This document shows positions 8,026 through 20,149 of a stretch of 64,000 nt of DNA, piece by piece. The stretch comes from a gamma proteobacterium HIMB55. Lineage in GTDB: Bacteria > Pseudomonadota > Gammaproteobacteria > Pseudomonadales > Halieaceae. The notes under the pieces were generated by a model, which worked only from the letters and a program-made list of their open reading frames with translations, was not told the origin of the DNA and did no database searches. The position numbers and the translations under genes were made by a program. Position 1 is the stretch's first letter. Each line of letters begins with the position of its first letter. Where the stretch lies: contig AGIF02000001.1 in assembly GCA_000227505.4 (NCBI GenBank), positions 1,260,035 through 1,324,034 of the forward strand. Reading direction: 5' to 3'.

Positions 8026-8838
8026 CTACTGAGGCTTAGTGAACTTCAAGGTCATGCGGTCGCTTTCACCGATGGCGGCGTACTTCGCACGATCCTTTTC
8101 ACCTTCAGTGAACGAAGGCGGTAGCGTCCAGACACCTCTTGGGTAGTCTTTTGTATCCTTTGCATTCGCATTGATTTCACTCGTCGACTCGAGAACAAAA
8201 CCGGCAGCTTTAGCCATGGCAATGACCTTAGACTCGGGCACATACGCCTTTCGCTTCATCTCATCGAGCGAAATGCCTTCTTGCCCTCGATGCTGAACAA
8301 TCCCGAGCGTACCCCCAGGTTTCAGTGAACGAAAAATGTCAGCTAACGCAGCGTCAGCATTGCCTGCACGCAGCCAAGAGTGAACATTTCTGAAGACCAG
8401 CGCCAGATCCACAGAACCTGCGGCAACATCGATGGGGGATGTGGGTGGTTGCATGACCCGCACGTCCACACCTGAGTAAATATCATTATTCTCACCCAGC
8501 TTTTGCAAGTAACGACCCAGAGAACGGCGACTATAAGCACTTCCATTGGGTGAGCCGTGTCCGGCAATCAACTTGCCCTGTTCGGATAATAGCGGCGCAA
8601 GAACCTCGGTATACCAACCGCCACCGGGTGACACCTCAAGTACAGTCATATCAGGCTCAAGCCCAAAGAAGGACAAGGTTTCCTTGGGGTGACGATGTGC
8701 ATCTCGCGCTTTATTTGCATCGCTTCGGTGATCACCTGCAAGCGCAACACCCCAGTTCAAATTGGCGTGCGCACCGTGGTGCCCGTCAGCAAGTGCATGG
8801 GGCGCTAACATCATTAATAGCAAAGCCAGCTTTCTCAT
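8026..8838 (-). CDS. Predicted exported class I methyltransferase-fold protein (COG4798-like)
   Basis: A 270-residue protein starting at the ATG at 8836-8838, preceded by a good AAGGAG ribosome binding site. A longer frame reaching 9051 would overlap the divergent ACT gene and is unlikely. Residues 1-17 form a Sec-type signal ending HALA, with mature start DGHHGAHA. The SAM-binding motif I region reads TVLEVSPGGGWYTEVL (65-80), followed by further class I methyltransferase blocks (VDLALVFRNVHSW, LKPGGTLGIVQH). The family is known as predicted methyltransferases, but the reaction is not established. A signal peptide on a SAM-dependent fold is odd because SAM is cytoplasmic. It lies 37 bases upstream of tusA on the same strand. 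Confidence 0.82.
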   Translation of the reverse strand: MRKLALLLMMLAPHALADGHHGAHANLNWGVALAGDHRSDANKARDAHRHPKETLSFFGLEPDMTVLEVSPGGGWYTEVLAPLLSEQGKLIAGHGSPNGSAYSRRSLGRYLQKLGENNDIYSGVDVRVMQPPTSPIDVAAGSVDLALVFRNVHSWLRAGNADAALADIFRSLKPGGTLGIVQHRGQEGISLDEMKRKAYVPESKVIAMAKAAGFVLESTSEINANAKDTKDYPRGVWTLPPSFTEGEKDRAKYAAIGESDRMTLKFTKPQ

Positions 8839-8949
8839 AGTCAACTCCTTGAGCAAAAACTGCGTAGAAACCGCGAGGAGTCCCGCACAACGTGCGACGA
8901 CCCTGTTCTTTAAGTAGATGATACCTTTTAAGGACCTCGAGGGGGATGC

Positions 8950-9471
8950 ATGCAACAACAATACGTCATCACATTCGCGGGCGCAGACCGAACAGGCTTG
9001 GTTGAGACGCTGGCAGATATGGTTGCGGCTCACGGCGGTGATTGGCAGCAAAGTGAACTGACACGACTCGGCGGTGCCTTTGCTGGCGCAGTGTTGGTAA
9101 ACGTGACCAGCGATGGGTTTGCGGATTTAAAGCGAGACATCGAGAGCCATAACGGCGATGGTTTGGTGGTGGGCTTAACACCCGTTAAGGCATCGCCAAT
9201 GCTCGAGCCAAACCTTTATCTGACCTTAACTGGACCCAATCGACCGGGAATCGTCTACGAAGTAACCCACGAACTCAGTGACTCAGACATCAACATTCTT
9301 CACTTCAGCTCTAGCGTAGAGAACGCCGCCTGGTCAGGAGGTGACCTTTTCATTGCAGAGTTGTCAGTGCGAGCACCTGACTCACTAGACATCGCCGACT
9401 TGAGAGATCGTCTCGACCAAATTGAGAATAAAATGACGCTGGAGATCGATATCGAGCCCGGCACCCAATAA
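8950..9471 (+). CDS. Glycine cleavage system repressor-like ACT protein (GcvR family)
   Basis: A 173-residue protein made of two ACT domains, roughly residues 1-80 and 90-170, with ITFAGADRTGLVETLADMV and LTGPNRPGIVYEVTHEL as the ligand-binding starts. In Escherichia coli GcvR binds glycine and blocks GcvA activation of the gcv operon. No gcv genes are in this window, so the target is inferred from the family only. The start at 8950 has a strong GGGGGA ribosome binding site. It is divergent from the exported methyltransferase-like gene. Confidence 0.82.
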   Translation: MQQQYVITFAGADRTGLVETLADMVAAHGGDWQQSELTRLGGAFAGAVLVNVTSDGFADLKRDIESHNGDGLVVGLTPVKASPMLEPNLYLTLTGPNRPGIVYEVTHELSDSDINILHFSSSVENAAWSGGDLFIAELSVRAPDSLDIADLRDRLDQIENKMTLEIDIEPGTQ

Positions 9472-9517
9472 CTCGGCGCCTCACTCAATTCACAGGGCGT
9501 AACTTACGGCTTTTAAT

Positions 9518-9730
9518 TTATCGGCGTCGACGAAGAATCCGAAGTAGCAATGCAGCAGGAAGTGCTGCGATGACAACGAAAACCACGCCTTGGATGCTGA
9601 GCCACACATACTCAAGCAAAGCATCAGCCGAGACGCCAACAATATCCACGGCACCCCAAATCAGAGCGGCCGTTGCGAGAATGCCGAGTGTTGCGGTTCT
9701 CAGTGCTTTGACGTATCGACGATTCAACAC
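9518..9730 (-). CDS. Small hypothetical membrane protein downstream of aroC
   Basis: A 70-residue frame with a basic N-terminus (LNRRYVKALRT), two predicted membrane segments (about 11-29 and 42-64) and a positively charged tail LLRILRRRR. It starts 8 bases after the aroC stop and is on the same strand. The arrangement of charges and hydrophobic helices looks like a real inner-membrane protein rather than a shadow frame; nothing opposes it on the plus strand. I do not recognise a family. Confidence 0.5.
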   Translation of the reverse strand: MLNRRYVKALRTATLGILATAALIWGAVDIVGVSADALLEYVWLSIQGVVFVVIAALPAALLLRILRRRR

Positions 9731-9738
9731 AGTTACGA

Positions 9739-10824
9739 TCAGATGACAGGCGTAGGTGATACCACGTCAGCGTTTTGGCCACGCTGACGCAGTGCGTGGT
9801 CCATCAACACCAGAGCCATCATAGCCTCAGCGATAGGGACCGCACGAAGACCCACACAGGGGTCGTGACGACCTGTTGTTACCACATCGGCAACATCACC
9901 GTTCACATCAATACTTTGACCGGGCACTTGGATAGATGAAGTTGGTTTGAGCGCAATCTTCACGGTCAGTGGCTGACCGCTTGAAATACCTCCCAAGACG
10001 CCTCCAGCATGGTTACTCAAAAACCCATTGGGTGTGAGCTCGTCACGATGCTCACTACCTCGCTGGTTTACAACGTCAAAGCCGTCACCTATTTCGACAC
10101 CTTTGACCGCGTTAATCCCCATCATGGCCGAGGCAATATCGGCATCGAGACGATCAAAAATGGGCTCTCCCCATCCCGGAGGCAAGCCGTCAGCAACGAT
10201 CTCTAGTTTGGCGCCAATCGAGTCACCGTCGCGTCGAATCTGTGTCATGTAGGCTTCTAATTCAGGAATAAGCGCAGCGTCGCCACAAAAGAAAGGATTG
10301 GTCTCCACAAGATCCCAGTCGGTTTGCGCGACATTCAGAGGTCCAAGCGCACTCAAACAGCCACGAATACGAATACCGTAGCGCTCAGAAAGCCATTTTT
10401 TAGCTACAGCACCTGCGGCTACGCGCATCGCTGTCTCTCTTGCAGAGGATCGACCGCCACCTCGGTAGTCACGCACCCCATACTTTTGCTGATAAGTGTA
10501 GTCAGCATGGGCTGGACGAAAAACGTCCTTAATCTTGCTGTAATCCTTGGACTTCTGATCCGCATTCATAATCAGCAGTCCAATGGGCGTTCCCGTTGTC
10601 ATCCCCTCAAAAACACCCGACAAAATTTGAACTTCGTCCGGCTCCTTACGTTGCGTCGTAAAACGCGACGTTCCAGGCTTCCGGCGATCGAGATCAGGTT
10701 GCAAATCTGCTGCGCTGAGCGCTAACCCGGGTGGGCACCCGTCGATAATGCAGCCAAGGCCGAGTCCATGACTCTCACCGAAGGTTGTGACGGTAAATAA
10801 CTTACCGAAGGTGTTGCCAGACAT
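9739..10824 (-). CDS. aroC: Chorismate synthase
   Basis: AroC makes chorismate from EPSP using reduced FMN, the last shared step of aromatic amino-acid synthesis. The 361-residue protein has the family signatures [18 protein letters not shown] near residue 16, [12 protein letters not shown] near 118 and the C-terminal [17 protein letters not shown]. It follows prmB by 48 bases, the common gammaproteobacterial prmB-aroC order. Confidence 0.97.
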   Translation of the reverse strand: MSGNTFGKLFTVTTFGESHGLGLGCIIDGCPPGLALSAADLQPDLDRRKPGTSRFTTQRKEPDEVQILSGVFEGMTTGTPIGLLIMNADQKSKDYSKIKDVFRPAHADYTYQQKYGVRDYRGGGRSSARETAMRVAAGAVAKKWLSERYGIRIRGCLSALGPLNVAQTDWDLVETNPFFCGDAALIPELEAYMTQIRRDGDSIGAKLEIVADGLPPGWGEPIFDRLDADIASAMMGINAVKGVEIGDGFDVVNQRGSEHRDELTPNGFLSNHAGGVLGGISSGQPLTVKIALKPTSSIQVPGQSIDVNGDVADVVTTGRHDPCVGLRAVPIAEAMMALVLMDHALRQRGQNADVVSPTPVI

Positions 10825-10872
10825 ATCTCTTCCTATACCTCTTCGGGCTCTACCCCTGTGGGTTGTAACGCT

Positions 10873-11763
10873 TTATTGCGCCCTTGTTTCATAAGCCGCC
10901 CATTGTGCCAGATCTTGCGCCATAAAGACCGCAACACCGTGGCCACCCTGCTCTAACTCGACCCACAGCGGCGGCAGCAATGGCGATAATCCTTCAAGAG
11001 CCTCAACGCTATTGCCAACTTCTAGAATCAAAATCCCACCTGCGCGCAAGATACGGGCGGCGTCCACCAGCATAACCCGCACCAAATCTAGACCATCCTC
11101 TCCCCCACGCAACGCTAATCCGGGTTCGTGTAGATACTCAGGGGGTAAGTCACGCATATCCTCCGCATCCACGTAAGGAGGGTTGGCCAAAATCACGTCT
11201 ACAGAATCGTCAGCACACCAAGCGAGCAAATCTGCTCTGACAACAGCATCAACCTCATGGAGCGCCGCATTTTCGCGCGCCAAATTAAGTGCGTCAGCGT
11301 CAATATCGCTAAGCAGGACCTGTGCATCGGGAAACACCCACTTTGCCAGCATGCCAAGGCTGCCACCGCCACAACAGACGTCGACAATGACGCTTGGACT
11401 CGTGCCTTCGTACCAGGGTTGAAGCTCGTTTAGCACAAGCTCTGCAACCGGCGAACGCGGCACCAGCGCGCGACGATCGGATTTGAAACAAAGTGGACCC
11501 AGCCACGCCTCACCCGTTATGTATGCAACGGGAAGTTTCTTTTCGCAGCGTGCGATCAGGTAGCTTACCAAGACCTCCCCTGCGTCAGCCGGATAAACCT
11601 CGTCCAGAACCTCAGTGCCTGTGTCCAGCGGCGACAACGACGCTGCAGCCAGAACCAGCGCAACAGCCTCATCGTGCTCTGATTCGTAGCCATGCCCACA
11701 GAAAACGTCAGCCTCGATTAGCCGGTTCTCTGTGGAAATTAGGATGTCGCGAAATGTTACCAA
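10873..11763 (-). CDS. prmB: Ribosomal protein L3 N5-glutamine methyltransferase
   Basis: PrmB methylates a glutamine of ribosomal protein L3. The 296-residue protein has the Gln-methyltransferase motif NPPY at 194-197 followed by VDAEDMRDLP, the SAM motif VCCGGGSLG near 129-137 and FGHGY-like CGHGYES at 22-28, which set PrmB apart from PrmC. The longest frame starts at a TTG (11761-11763) with no clear ribosome binding site; no better in-frame start precedes the conserved N-terminal helix, so the exact start is uncertain. It lies upstream of aroC. Confidence 0.9.
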   Translation of the reverse strand: MVTFRDILISTENRLIEADVFCGHGYESEHDEAVALVLAAASLSPLDTGTEVLDEVYPADAGEVLVSYLIARCEKKLPVAYITGEAWLGPLCFKSDRRALVPRSPVAELVLNELQPWYEGTSPSVIVDVCCGGGSLGMLAKWVFPDAQVLLSDIDADALNLARENAALHEVDAVVRADLLAWCADDSVDVILANPPYVDAEDMRDLPPEYLHEPGLALRGGEDGLDLVRVMLVDAARILRAGGILILEVGNSVEALEGLSPLLPPLWVELEQGGHGVAVFMAQDLAQWAAYETRAQ

Positions 11764-11846
11764 TGGGACTGTCCAAACTGCGAATGGTGCAGTTTACCAT
11801 TTTGAAGCATTTGGCGCCGATGGGTTCGCTTAGAAGCAGGAAGCGC

Positions 11847-12749
11847 TCAGCCGACGCGGCGAATCGGATCGCTCGCTGGCGCGATAGCCCCGGTGGAAAA
11901 GAAGCCAAGCAACATATCGGCTAACGCTTGTACATCCCCTTCCATGTGGAAATGGTGAGGACCCGGTACCACCACCGGATAAAACGCTTCCACGAGATCA
12001 GCAATACCAGCAATTTTGGCTTGCGCCTCGTCACTTGTGAAAAAGCCCTTATCACCTGTGATAGCCGTCACCGGGCACTTCATTGCGCGATAGAACGAGT
12101 TCGATGCCTCCTCCGACAGCTTCACCGTGCTACTACCGAACAACTTAGGGTCACTCAAGAGAAGCCAACCGTCATCGACTTGTCGCAGCGCACGCGGCAC
12201 GAGTAGCTCAGCGTTCTCACGCGTGAATCCGTAGCGAGACCGCGAATTGATAAAATCCTCGACAGTGGGGAATACGCGGGGCGGACGCGACATGTATTTC
12301 TTGCGTTCAGCGATCGAGCCAATAAACAGCTCAGCCCCATTGTCGTTCTCAAATGAACGAGAAATCATGCCATCTAGCATCGCAAGCGAGGCGCATTTTT
12401 CCTCGAGAGCAACTGCGAAAGCACCCGCCACAGCAGCACCTCGGCTATGCCCAACAACGTGTAGCGACTCAACACCTAATTGCTCAACGATTTCTAACAG
12501 CTGCGGGATATCGTCCCATATGTGGTAATTCGCATCAGGTGATCGATGACTACTCAAGCCATGACCCGATAAATCAATCGAGAGAACTCGGTAGCCTTTA
12601 AGCATCGGCGCAAGTTTGACAAAGCTCAGCGCGTTGTCCAGCCAACCGTGAATAGCAAACACAAGCGGATCAGAAGGGTCTCCCCAAACAAGGCCTCGGT
12701 ATGTGAGTCCGTCCACCTCAAAGAAGATGTCTTCAGCTTGGCTTGTCAC
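11847..12749 (-). CDS. Alpha/beta-fold hydrolase downstream of sixA
   Basis: A 300-residue alpha/beta hydrolase of unknown substrate. Oxyanion motif HGWLDNA at 34-40, nucleophile elbow GHSRGAA with Ser102, and a C-terminal PGPHHFHMEGD containing the likely catalytic histidine. The sequence resembles the serine hydrolase/epoxide hydrolase-like group (MEST/SERHL type) found beside housekeeping genes in Gammaproteobacteria. It starts with GTG overlapping the sixA stop by four bases, so it is translationally coupled to sixA. Confidence 0.85.
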   Translation of the reverse strand: MTSQAEDIFFEVDGLTYRGLVWGDPSDPLVFAIHGWLDNALSFVKLAPMLKGYRVLSIDLSGHGLSSHRSPDANYHIWDDIPQLLEIVEQLGVESLHVVGHSRGAAVAGAFAVALEEKCASLAMLDGMISRSFENDNGAELFIGSIAERKKYMSRPPRVFPTVEDFINSRSRYGFTRENAELLVPRALRQVDDGWLLLSDPKLFGSSTVKLSEEASNSFYRAMKCPVTAITGDKGFFTSDEAQAKIAGIADLVEAFYPVVVPGPHHFHMEGDVQALADMLLGFFSTGAIAPASDPIRRVG

Positions 12750-13219
12750 ATTGAAAATCCTTCTGGCATGTAGTGAATCAACTCACCGCCTCCGCGGGTG
12801 GGCATCAAGAGTCGAATGACGGCAAAACCGCTCGGCGATAGCCCATGATATTGCGCGGTGTCGCACCATACATTAATGAGCTCAGAAAGGTAGGGTTGGT
12901 GTCCTACGATGAGTTGATGATCCACATCATCAGCGAGGAATAAGCCTTGGGTATAGTGTTGCTCACCGGGTGCCAATCGATCATCCGACGTGAGCGCTCC
13001 AAAACCAATATCAGCCCCCAATAATTGACTGGTTTGCCGTGTGCGAACCAACGGACTGTGAGTACAGTGGCTGGGGACCTGAATACCTGCATTTCGACAC
13101 CAGGAAAGATAGGCCGCCGCACTACTCCTTACGTGCGCTTCACCGCGATCGGTTAACGCACGCTCAGCGTCAGAGGCGGCATAACCCGCCTCTCCATGCC
13201 GCCAAAGCGTAACGAGCAC
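12746..13219 (-). CDS. sixA: Phosphohistidine phosphatase SixA
   Basis: A 157-residue histidine phosphatase with the catalytic RHGEA at residues 7-11 and a second histidine in IVGHQPYLSEL. In E. coli SixA removes phosphate from histidine phosphotransfer domains (ArcB, and the nitrogen PTS protein NPr). The frame starts with GTG one base after the htpG stop, and its end overlaps the hydrolase gene. Family assignment is clear; the substrate here is inference. Confidence 0.88.
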   Translation of the reverse strand: MLVTLWRHGEAGYAASDAERALTDRGEAHVRSSAAAYLSWCRNAGIQVPSHCTHSPLVRTRQTSQLLGADIGFGALTSDDRLAPGEQHYTQGLFLADDVDHQLIVGHQPYLSELINVWCDTAQYHGLSPSGFAVIRLLMPTRGGGELIHYMPEGFSM

Positions 13220-13220
13220 C

Positions 13221-15113
13221 TTAGGCGCTCATTTCCACAAGCAGCTTATTCATTCGCGCAACATAGCTAGCGGGATCCTCTAGCTGCGAGCCTTGCGCCA
13301 GCGTAGCTTGGTCTAAGAGGATCAGCGCGAGATCAGCAAAGCGATCCTCATCCGGCTCCACATCCATCCGCCTTACCAATCCATGACTGGTGTTGACCTC
13401 AAGGATCGGCTCGCTGTCAGGCAGCTCCTGTCCTGCTGCCTCCAAAATGCGGCGCATCTGAGCACCCAACTCGTGCTCTCCCACTACCAGACAGGCAGGG
13501 GAATCAGTCAAACGGATCGTGGGTCTGACCTGACTAACCTTACCGTCCAGAGCGCCTTTAAGTCGATCGAGTAAAGCCTCGTTTTCAGTCTTCGCCGCTT
13601 CAAGCTCAGCCTTCTCTTCCTCAGTGCTGTTGCCTAGGTCTAGCTCGCCTTTAGCAATGTCTTTCAGCGCTTTGCCATCAAACTCGTTGAGGTGCCCCAT
13701 CAGCCAGTCGTCAATACGATCGGAGAGCAAGAGAACTTCGATACCTTTCTTGCGGAAGACCTCAATGTGCGGGCTGTTTTTGGCTGTTACGTGGTTGTCG
13801 GCGACAACGTAATAGATGGCGTCCTGCCCTTCCTGCATGCGCTCCACATAGTCTGTGAGCGAAACATTCTGAATTGCGTCATCGTCGTGAGTCGAGGAAA
13901 ACCGCAATAACGCCGCAATCTTTTCCCGGTTAGCAAAGTCCTCGCCTGGACCTTCCTTGAGCACGTTGCCAAATACATCCCAGAAGCTCTGATATTTTTC
14001 AGCGTCTGACTTTGCCATCTTGCTGAGCATATCGAGCACGCGTTTCGTCACTGCGTTGCGCAGAGAATCAACTTGCGGACTCTGCTGCAGAATTTCACGG
14101 GAAATATTGAGCGGCAAATCTTGAGAATCGAGTACCCCTTTTACAAAACGCAGGTAGAGCGGTAAAAACTGCTCGGCATCGTCCATGATAAACGTACGCT
14201 GGATGTAGAGCTTAAGGCCACGGGCACCCTCTCGATTCCAGAGATCGAACGGCGCTTGACTTGGGACGTAGAGAAGCGAGGTGTAATCGAGCTTGCCCTC
14301 AACCCTATTGTGACTCCAGCTCAATGGATCCTGGTAGTCGCTCGAGACATGGCGATAAAACTCTGTGTATTCCTCGTCGCTTACCTCTGATCGGCTTCGT
14401 GTCCACAGAGCTTTCGCCTCATTGATGCGTTCCCATGAGGGTTCTGGCGTCTCTGTGTCGTCATCGCTCGATGGCGGTGGCGTCTCAAGCATCAAGACGG
14501 GGACTGAAATGTGGTCAGAATATTTTTTGATAACGCTGCGGACGCGCCACGAAGAGGCAAACTCCTCAGCCTCGGCGTCTAGATGCAGAATAACCGTTGT
14601 CCCGGGAACATCGCGCACAGCAACATCAATACTGAATTCATCTTCACCTGTCGATTCCCATCGCGTTGCCGCGTCCTCTCCCGCCTTTCGAGAGATAACC
14701 TCGACGCGGTTCGCGACGATGAAGGATGAGTAAAACCCTACGCCAAACTGACCGATAAGCTGGCTGTCTTTTTGCTGATCGCCGCTCAGCTGTTCCATGA
14801 AGGCCGCTGTTCCCGATTTTGCAATCGTGCCCAAATTCTCGATAACGTCATCGCGCGACATGCCAATACCGTTGTCGCTGATGCTGAGAGTTTTGGCCTC
14901 CTCATCAACATCAACGCGGATCTCGTAGCCTTCACCCCCGACATCCAACGCACTGTCTTCGATGGCAGCAAAGCGACGCTTATCGATCGCGTCCGAGGCG
15001 TTTGAGATCAACTCGCGAAGAAAAATTTCTCGGTTCGAGTACAGCGAGTGAATCATTAACTGAAGCAGACGCTTAGCCTCAGTTTGGAATCCCATGGTTT
15101 GTTTGTCGGACAT
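13221..15113 (-). CDS. htpG: Molecular chaperone HtpG (Hsp90)
   Basis: Bacterial Hsp90, 630 residues. The GHKL ATPase domain shows the family blocks [18 protein letters not shown] (25-42), [22 protein letters not shown] near 80-102 and GQFGVGFYS near 120. Middle and C-terminal dimerisation domains follow at normal length. The start ATG is preceded by AGGAG. A very good heat-shock promoter lies 53-81 bases upstream. It heads a minus-strand run with sixA and a hydrolase one base or less apart. Confidence 0.98.
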   Translation of the reverse strand: MSDKQTMGFQTEAKRLLQLMIHSLYSNREIFLRELISNASDAIDKRRFAAIEDSALDVGGEGYEIRVDVDEEAKTLSISDNGIGMSRDDVIENLGTIAKSGTAAFMEQLSGDQQKDSQLIGQFGVGFYSSFIVANRVEVISRKAGEDAATRWESTGEDEFSIDVAVRDVPGTTVILHLDAEAEEFASSWRVRSVIKKYSDHISVPVLMLETPPPSSDDDTETPEPSWERINEAKALWTRSRSEVSDEEYTEFYRHVSSDYQDPLSWSHNRVEGKLDYTSLLYVPSQAPFDLWNREGARGLKLYIQRTFIMDDAEQFLPLYLRFVKGVLDSQDLPLNISREILQQSPQVDSLRNAVTKRVLDMLSKMAKSDAEKYQSFWDVFGNVLKEGPGEDFANREKIAALLRFSSTHDDDAIQNVSLTDYVERMQEGQDAIYYVVADNHVTAKNSPHIEVFRKKGIEVLLLSDRIDDWLMGHLNEFDGKALKDIAKGELDLGNSTEEEKAELEAAKTENEALLDRLKGALDGKVSQVRPTIRLTDSPACLVVGEHELGAQMRRILEAAGQELPDSEPILEVNTSHGLVRRMDVEPDEDRFADLALILLDQATLAQGSQLEDPASYVARMNKLLVEMSA

Positions 15114-15165
15114 TACGAGCTCCTATTTTTGTACCGAAATTTGATCTGTGCTGAACGTAGGTAAC

Positions 15166-15194
15166 AGATGGGGAATCAATTGACTCATTTCAAG
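15166..15194 (-). promoter_or_regulatory. Sigma-32 (heat-shock) promoter of htpG
   Basis: On the minus strand CTTGAAA (15188-15194) is followed after 14 bases by CCCCATCT (15166-15173). This matches the E. coli sigma-32 consensus CTTGAAA-N11-16-CCCCATNT at every fixed position. The gene it precedes, htpG, is a classical heat-shock gene, and the transcript would begin about 45 bases before its ATG. Confidence 0.9.
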
Positions 15195-15256
15195 GCGAGA
15201 CCCGGAATTCCTATGGGCTAGCAGCGGGTTTTTCGCCTACCAACTACACATTTGGG

Positions 15257-15285
15257 CAAAAAAAAGCCCGCTAAAAGCGGGCTTT
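15257..15285 (-). terminator. Intrinsic terminator of the sucCD end of the TCA operon
   Basis: A nine-base stem AAAGCCCGC/GCGGGCTTT with loop TAAAA at 15263-15285, followed in the minus direction by a run of T. It sits 23 bases after the sucD stop and upstream of the htpG promoter, so it separates the two transcription units. Confidence 0.88.
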
Positions 15286-15307
15286 AAATGTGTTGGCCGT
15301 GCCGGCA

Positions 15308-16180
15308 TTACCAACCAGTGATTTCTGCCATCGCAGAGCCAATTTCAGCCAGTGAACGAACTGTCTTAACGCCGGCATCCTCGAGCGCTGCAAATTTCTC
15401 ATCCGCAGTGCCTTTACCACCCGAAATGATTGCACCTGCATGGCCCATGCGCTTGCCCTTCGGCGCGGTAACGCCTGCAATGTAGGACACAACGGGCTTA
15501 GTGACGTTATCTTTGATGAACGCCGCAGCTTCTTCTTCCGCTGATCCACCAATCTCACCGATCATCACGATCGATTCCGTTGCATCATCTTCCTCGAACA
15601 AGCCGAGGATATCGATGAAGTTAGATCCTGGGATGGGGTCACCGCCAATACCAACACACGTAGACTGGCCAAAGCCTGCGTCTGTCGTTTGCTTCACAGC
15701 CTCGTAAGTGAGGGTTCCCGAACGCGAGACAATACCTACCTTGCCGGGAAGGTGGATATGACCGGGCATAATCCCGATTTTGCACTCTCCTGGAGTGATC
15801 ACACCAGGGCAGTTAGGACCGATCAAACGAACGCCCAACTCATCACAACGCACTTTAGCGTCGAGCATGTCCAGGGTCGGAATGCCCTCAGTGATGCAGA
15901 CAATGAGCTCTACACCGGCATTCGCAGCTTCCAGGATCGAATCCTTACAAAACGGCGCTGGCACATAGATCACTGACGCGTTCGCACCCGTTTGAGATAC
16001 CGCGTCACCCACAGTATCGAAAACAGGCAAACCAAGGTGCTCTTGACCGCCTTTACCAGGGGTTACACCACCCACCATTTGCGTACCGTAGGCAATTGCT
16101 TGCTCAGAGTGAGACGTACCCTGAGAGCCCGTAAAACCCTGACAAATGACGCGTGTATTTTTGTCGATAAGAATACTCAT
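15308..16180 (-). CDS. sucD: Succinyl-CoA synthetase alpha subunit
   Basis: The alpha subunit binds CoA and carries the phosphohistidine intermediate of succinyl-CoA ligase. The 290-residue protein shows the CoA-binding start [19 protein letters not shown] and the phosphohistidine loop [17 protein letters not shown] near residue 247. Its start overlaps the sucC stop by four bases, which favours equal synthesis of the two subunits. It is the last gene of the TCA block and is followed by a terminator. Confidence 0.98.
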   Translation of the reverse strand: MSILIDKNTRVICQGFTGSQGTSHSEQAIAYGTQMVGGVTPGKGGQEHLGLPVFDTVGDAVSQTGANASVIYVPAPFCKDSILEAANAGVELIVCITEGIPTLDMLDAKVRCDELGVRLIGPNCPGVITPGECKIGIMPGHIHLPGKVGIVSRSGTLTYEAVKQTTDAGFGQSTCVGIGGDPIPGSNFIDILGLFEEDDATESIVMIGEIGGSAEEEAAAFIKDNVTKPVVSYIAGVTAPKGKRMGHAGAIISGGKGTADEKFAALEDAGVKTVRSLAEIGSAMAEITGW

Positions 16181-17346
16181 GCTGCACCCCCAGCTGCCGC
16201 GACAACTTGCTGAGCCGCATCGGTCAGACTGGTTGCTGCAATAATATTTAATCCACTGTCCGCAAGAACTTGACGCCCCAGCTCTGCGTTGTTGCCCTCA
16301 AGACGGACGACGACAGGTACTTCTACGCCCACCTCATTAACCGCACCGATAACGCCTTCCGCAATCAAATCGCAGCGCACAATGCCGCCAAAAATATTGA
16401 TTAGGACCGCTTTCACGTTGTCATCACTCAAAATGATCTTGAACGCCTCGGTTACACGCTCTTTGGTAGCGCCGCCGCCCACATCGAGGAAGTTTGCGGG
16501 CTCGCCACCGTGGAGTTTCACGATATCCATGGTGCCCATAGCCAAACCAGCGCCGTTGACCATGCAGCCAATGTTACCCTCAAGTGCAACGTAGTTGAGA
16601 TCCCAGGCAGCTGCGGCAGCTTCACGCTCGTCGTCTTGCGACGGATCGTGCATGGCCTGCAGATCCTTGTGGCGATACATCGCGTTGGAGTCGACAACAA
16701 CCTTTGCATCGAGACAATGAAGGTTACCTTCGTCGGTAATGACGAGCGGGTTGACCTCGATCAGAGCAAGATCCTTGTCTTTAAAAAGATTCGCTAAACC
16801 GTTGAAAATGTTCACAAACTGCTTGATTTGCTGCCCCTGCAATCCGAGCTTGAATGCCAGTTCACGCCCCTGGAAAGGCTGTGGCCCTACCAGCGGGTCA
16901 ATCGTTGCCTTGAGGATCTTCTCTGGCGTCTCTTCAGCTACCTTTTCAATCTCAACACCACCCTCGGTCGAGGCCATGAAGACGATTCGACGGGAAGAAC
17001 GATCGACCACAGCACCAAGATAGAGTTCGTCGGCGATATCAGTACACGTTTCAACCAAGATCTTGGATACAGGCTGACCATTAGCATCGGTCTGATAGGT
17101 CACCAAGTTTTTACCCAGCCAGTTCTCGGCAAACGCGCGAGCTTCGGCGGGCGAATCAACGAGCTTTACGCCTCCTGCTTTACCGCGGCCACCGGCGTGG
17201 ACCTGGGCTTTAACCACCCACTTATCACCGCCAATTTCTCTGGCTGCAGCTTCTGCCGCTTCTGGCGTATCCACGGCCTGACCTACAGAAACGGGCAAGC
17301 CGTATTCTGCAAACAGTGCCTTGCCTTGATACTCGTGCAAGTTCAT
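16177..17346 (-). CDS. sucC: Succinyl-CoA synthetase beta subunit
   Basis: The beta subunit has an N-terminal ATP-grasp domain for the nucleotide and a C-terminal succinate-binding part. The 389-residue protein begins [19 protein letters not shown] and has [19 protein letters not shown] near residue 43 and [17 protein letters not shown] near 320, all diagnostic. It is separated from lpd by 83 bases that contain a stem-loop. Confidence 0.98.
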   Translation of the reverse strand: MNLHEYQGKALFAEYGLPVSVGQAVDTPEAAEAAAREIGGDKWVVKAQVHAGGRGKAGGVKLVDSPAEARAFAENWLGKNLVTYQTDANGQPVSKILVETCTDIADELYLGAVVDRSSRRIVFMASTEGGVEIEKVAEETPEKILKATIDPLVGPQPFQGRELAFKLGLQGQQIKQFVNIFNGLANLFKDKDLALIEVNPLVITDEGNLHCLDAKVVVDSNAMYRHKDLQAMHDPSQDDEREAAAAAWDLNYVALEGNIGCMVNGAGLAMGTMDIVKLHGGEPANFLDVGGGATKERVTEAFKIILSDDNVKAVLINIFGGIVRCDLIAEGVIGAVNEVGVEVPVVVRLEGNNAELGRQVLADSGLNIIAATSLTDAAQQVVAAAGGAA

Positions 17347-17395
17347 ACATCCCCCTTTTTTGGTTTATACACACAGCGCCTGTGCACTGCGGCAA

Positions 17396-17417
17396 CCTCA
17401 GCTTGTATGTGCTGAGG
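17396..17417 (-). repeat. Stem-loop between lpd and sucC
   Basis: CCTCAGC and GCTGAGG form a seven-base perfect stem with an eight-base loop. No T-run follows in the minus direction, so it does not look like a full terminator; an RNA processing or partial attenuation site between the dehydrogenase and synthetase genes is possible. Confidence 0.4.
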
Positions 17418-17429
17418 ATTTAATTTGTT

Positions 17430-20113
<2,684 letters not shown>

Positions 20114-20149
20114 GATAGTCGTCCGTTTTACCTTTCGTTAATCGACCCC

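Noticed and set aside
8839-9051. N-terminal extension of the exported methyltransferase-like gene up to 9051
   Set aside because: It overlaps the well-supported divergent ACT gene; the internal ATG at 8838 has AAGGAG and starts a proper signal peptide.
11493-11924. 143-codon plus-strand frame over the prmB start and the gap before it
   Set aside because: Low-complexity, His/Arg/Pro-rich translation typical of an antisense frame; no ribosome binding site.
16828-17415. 195-codon plus-strand frame across sucC
   Set aside because: Antisense to a certain gene; rich in Cys and Arg without domain pattern.
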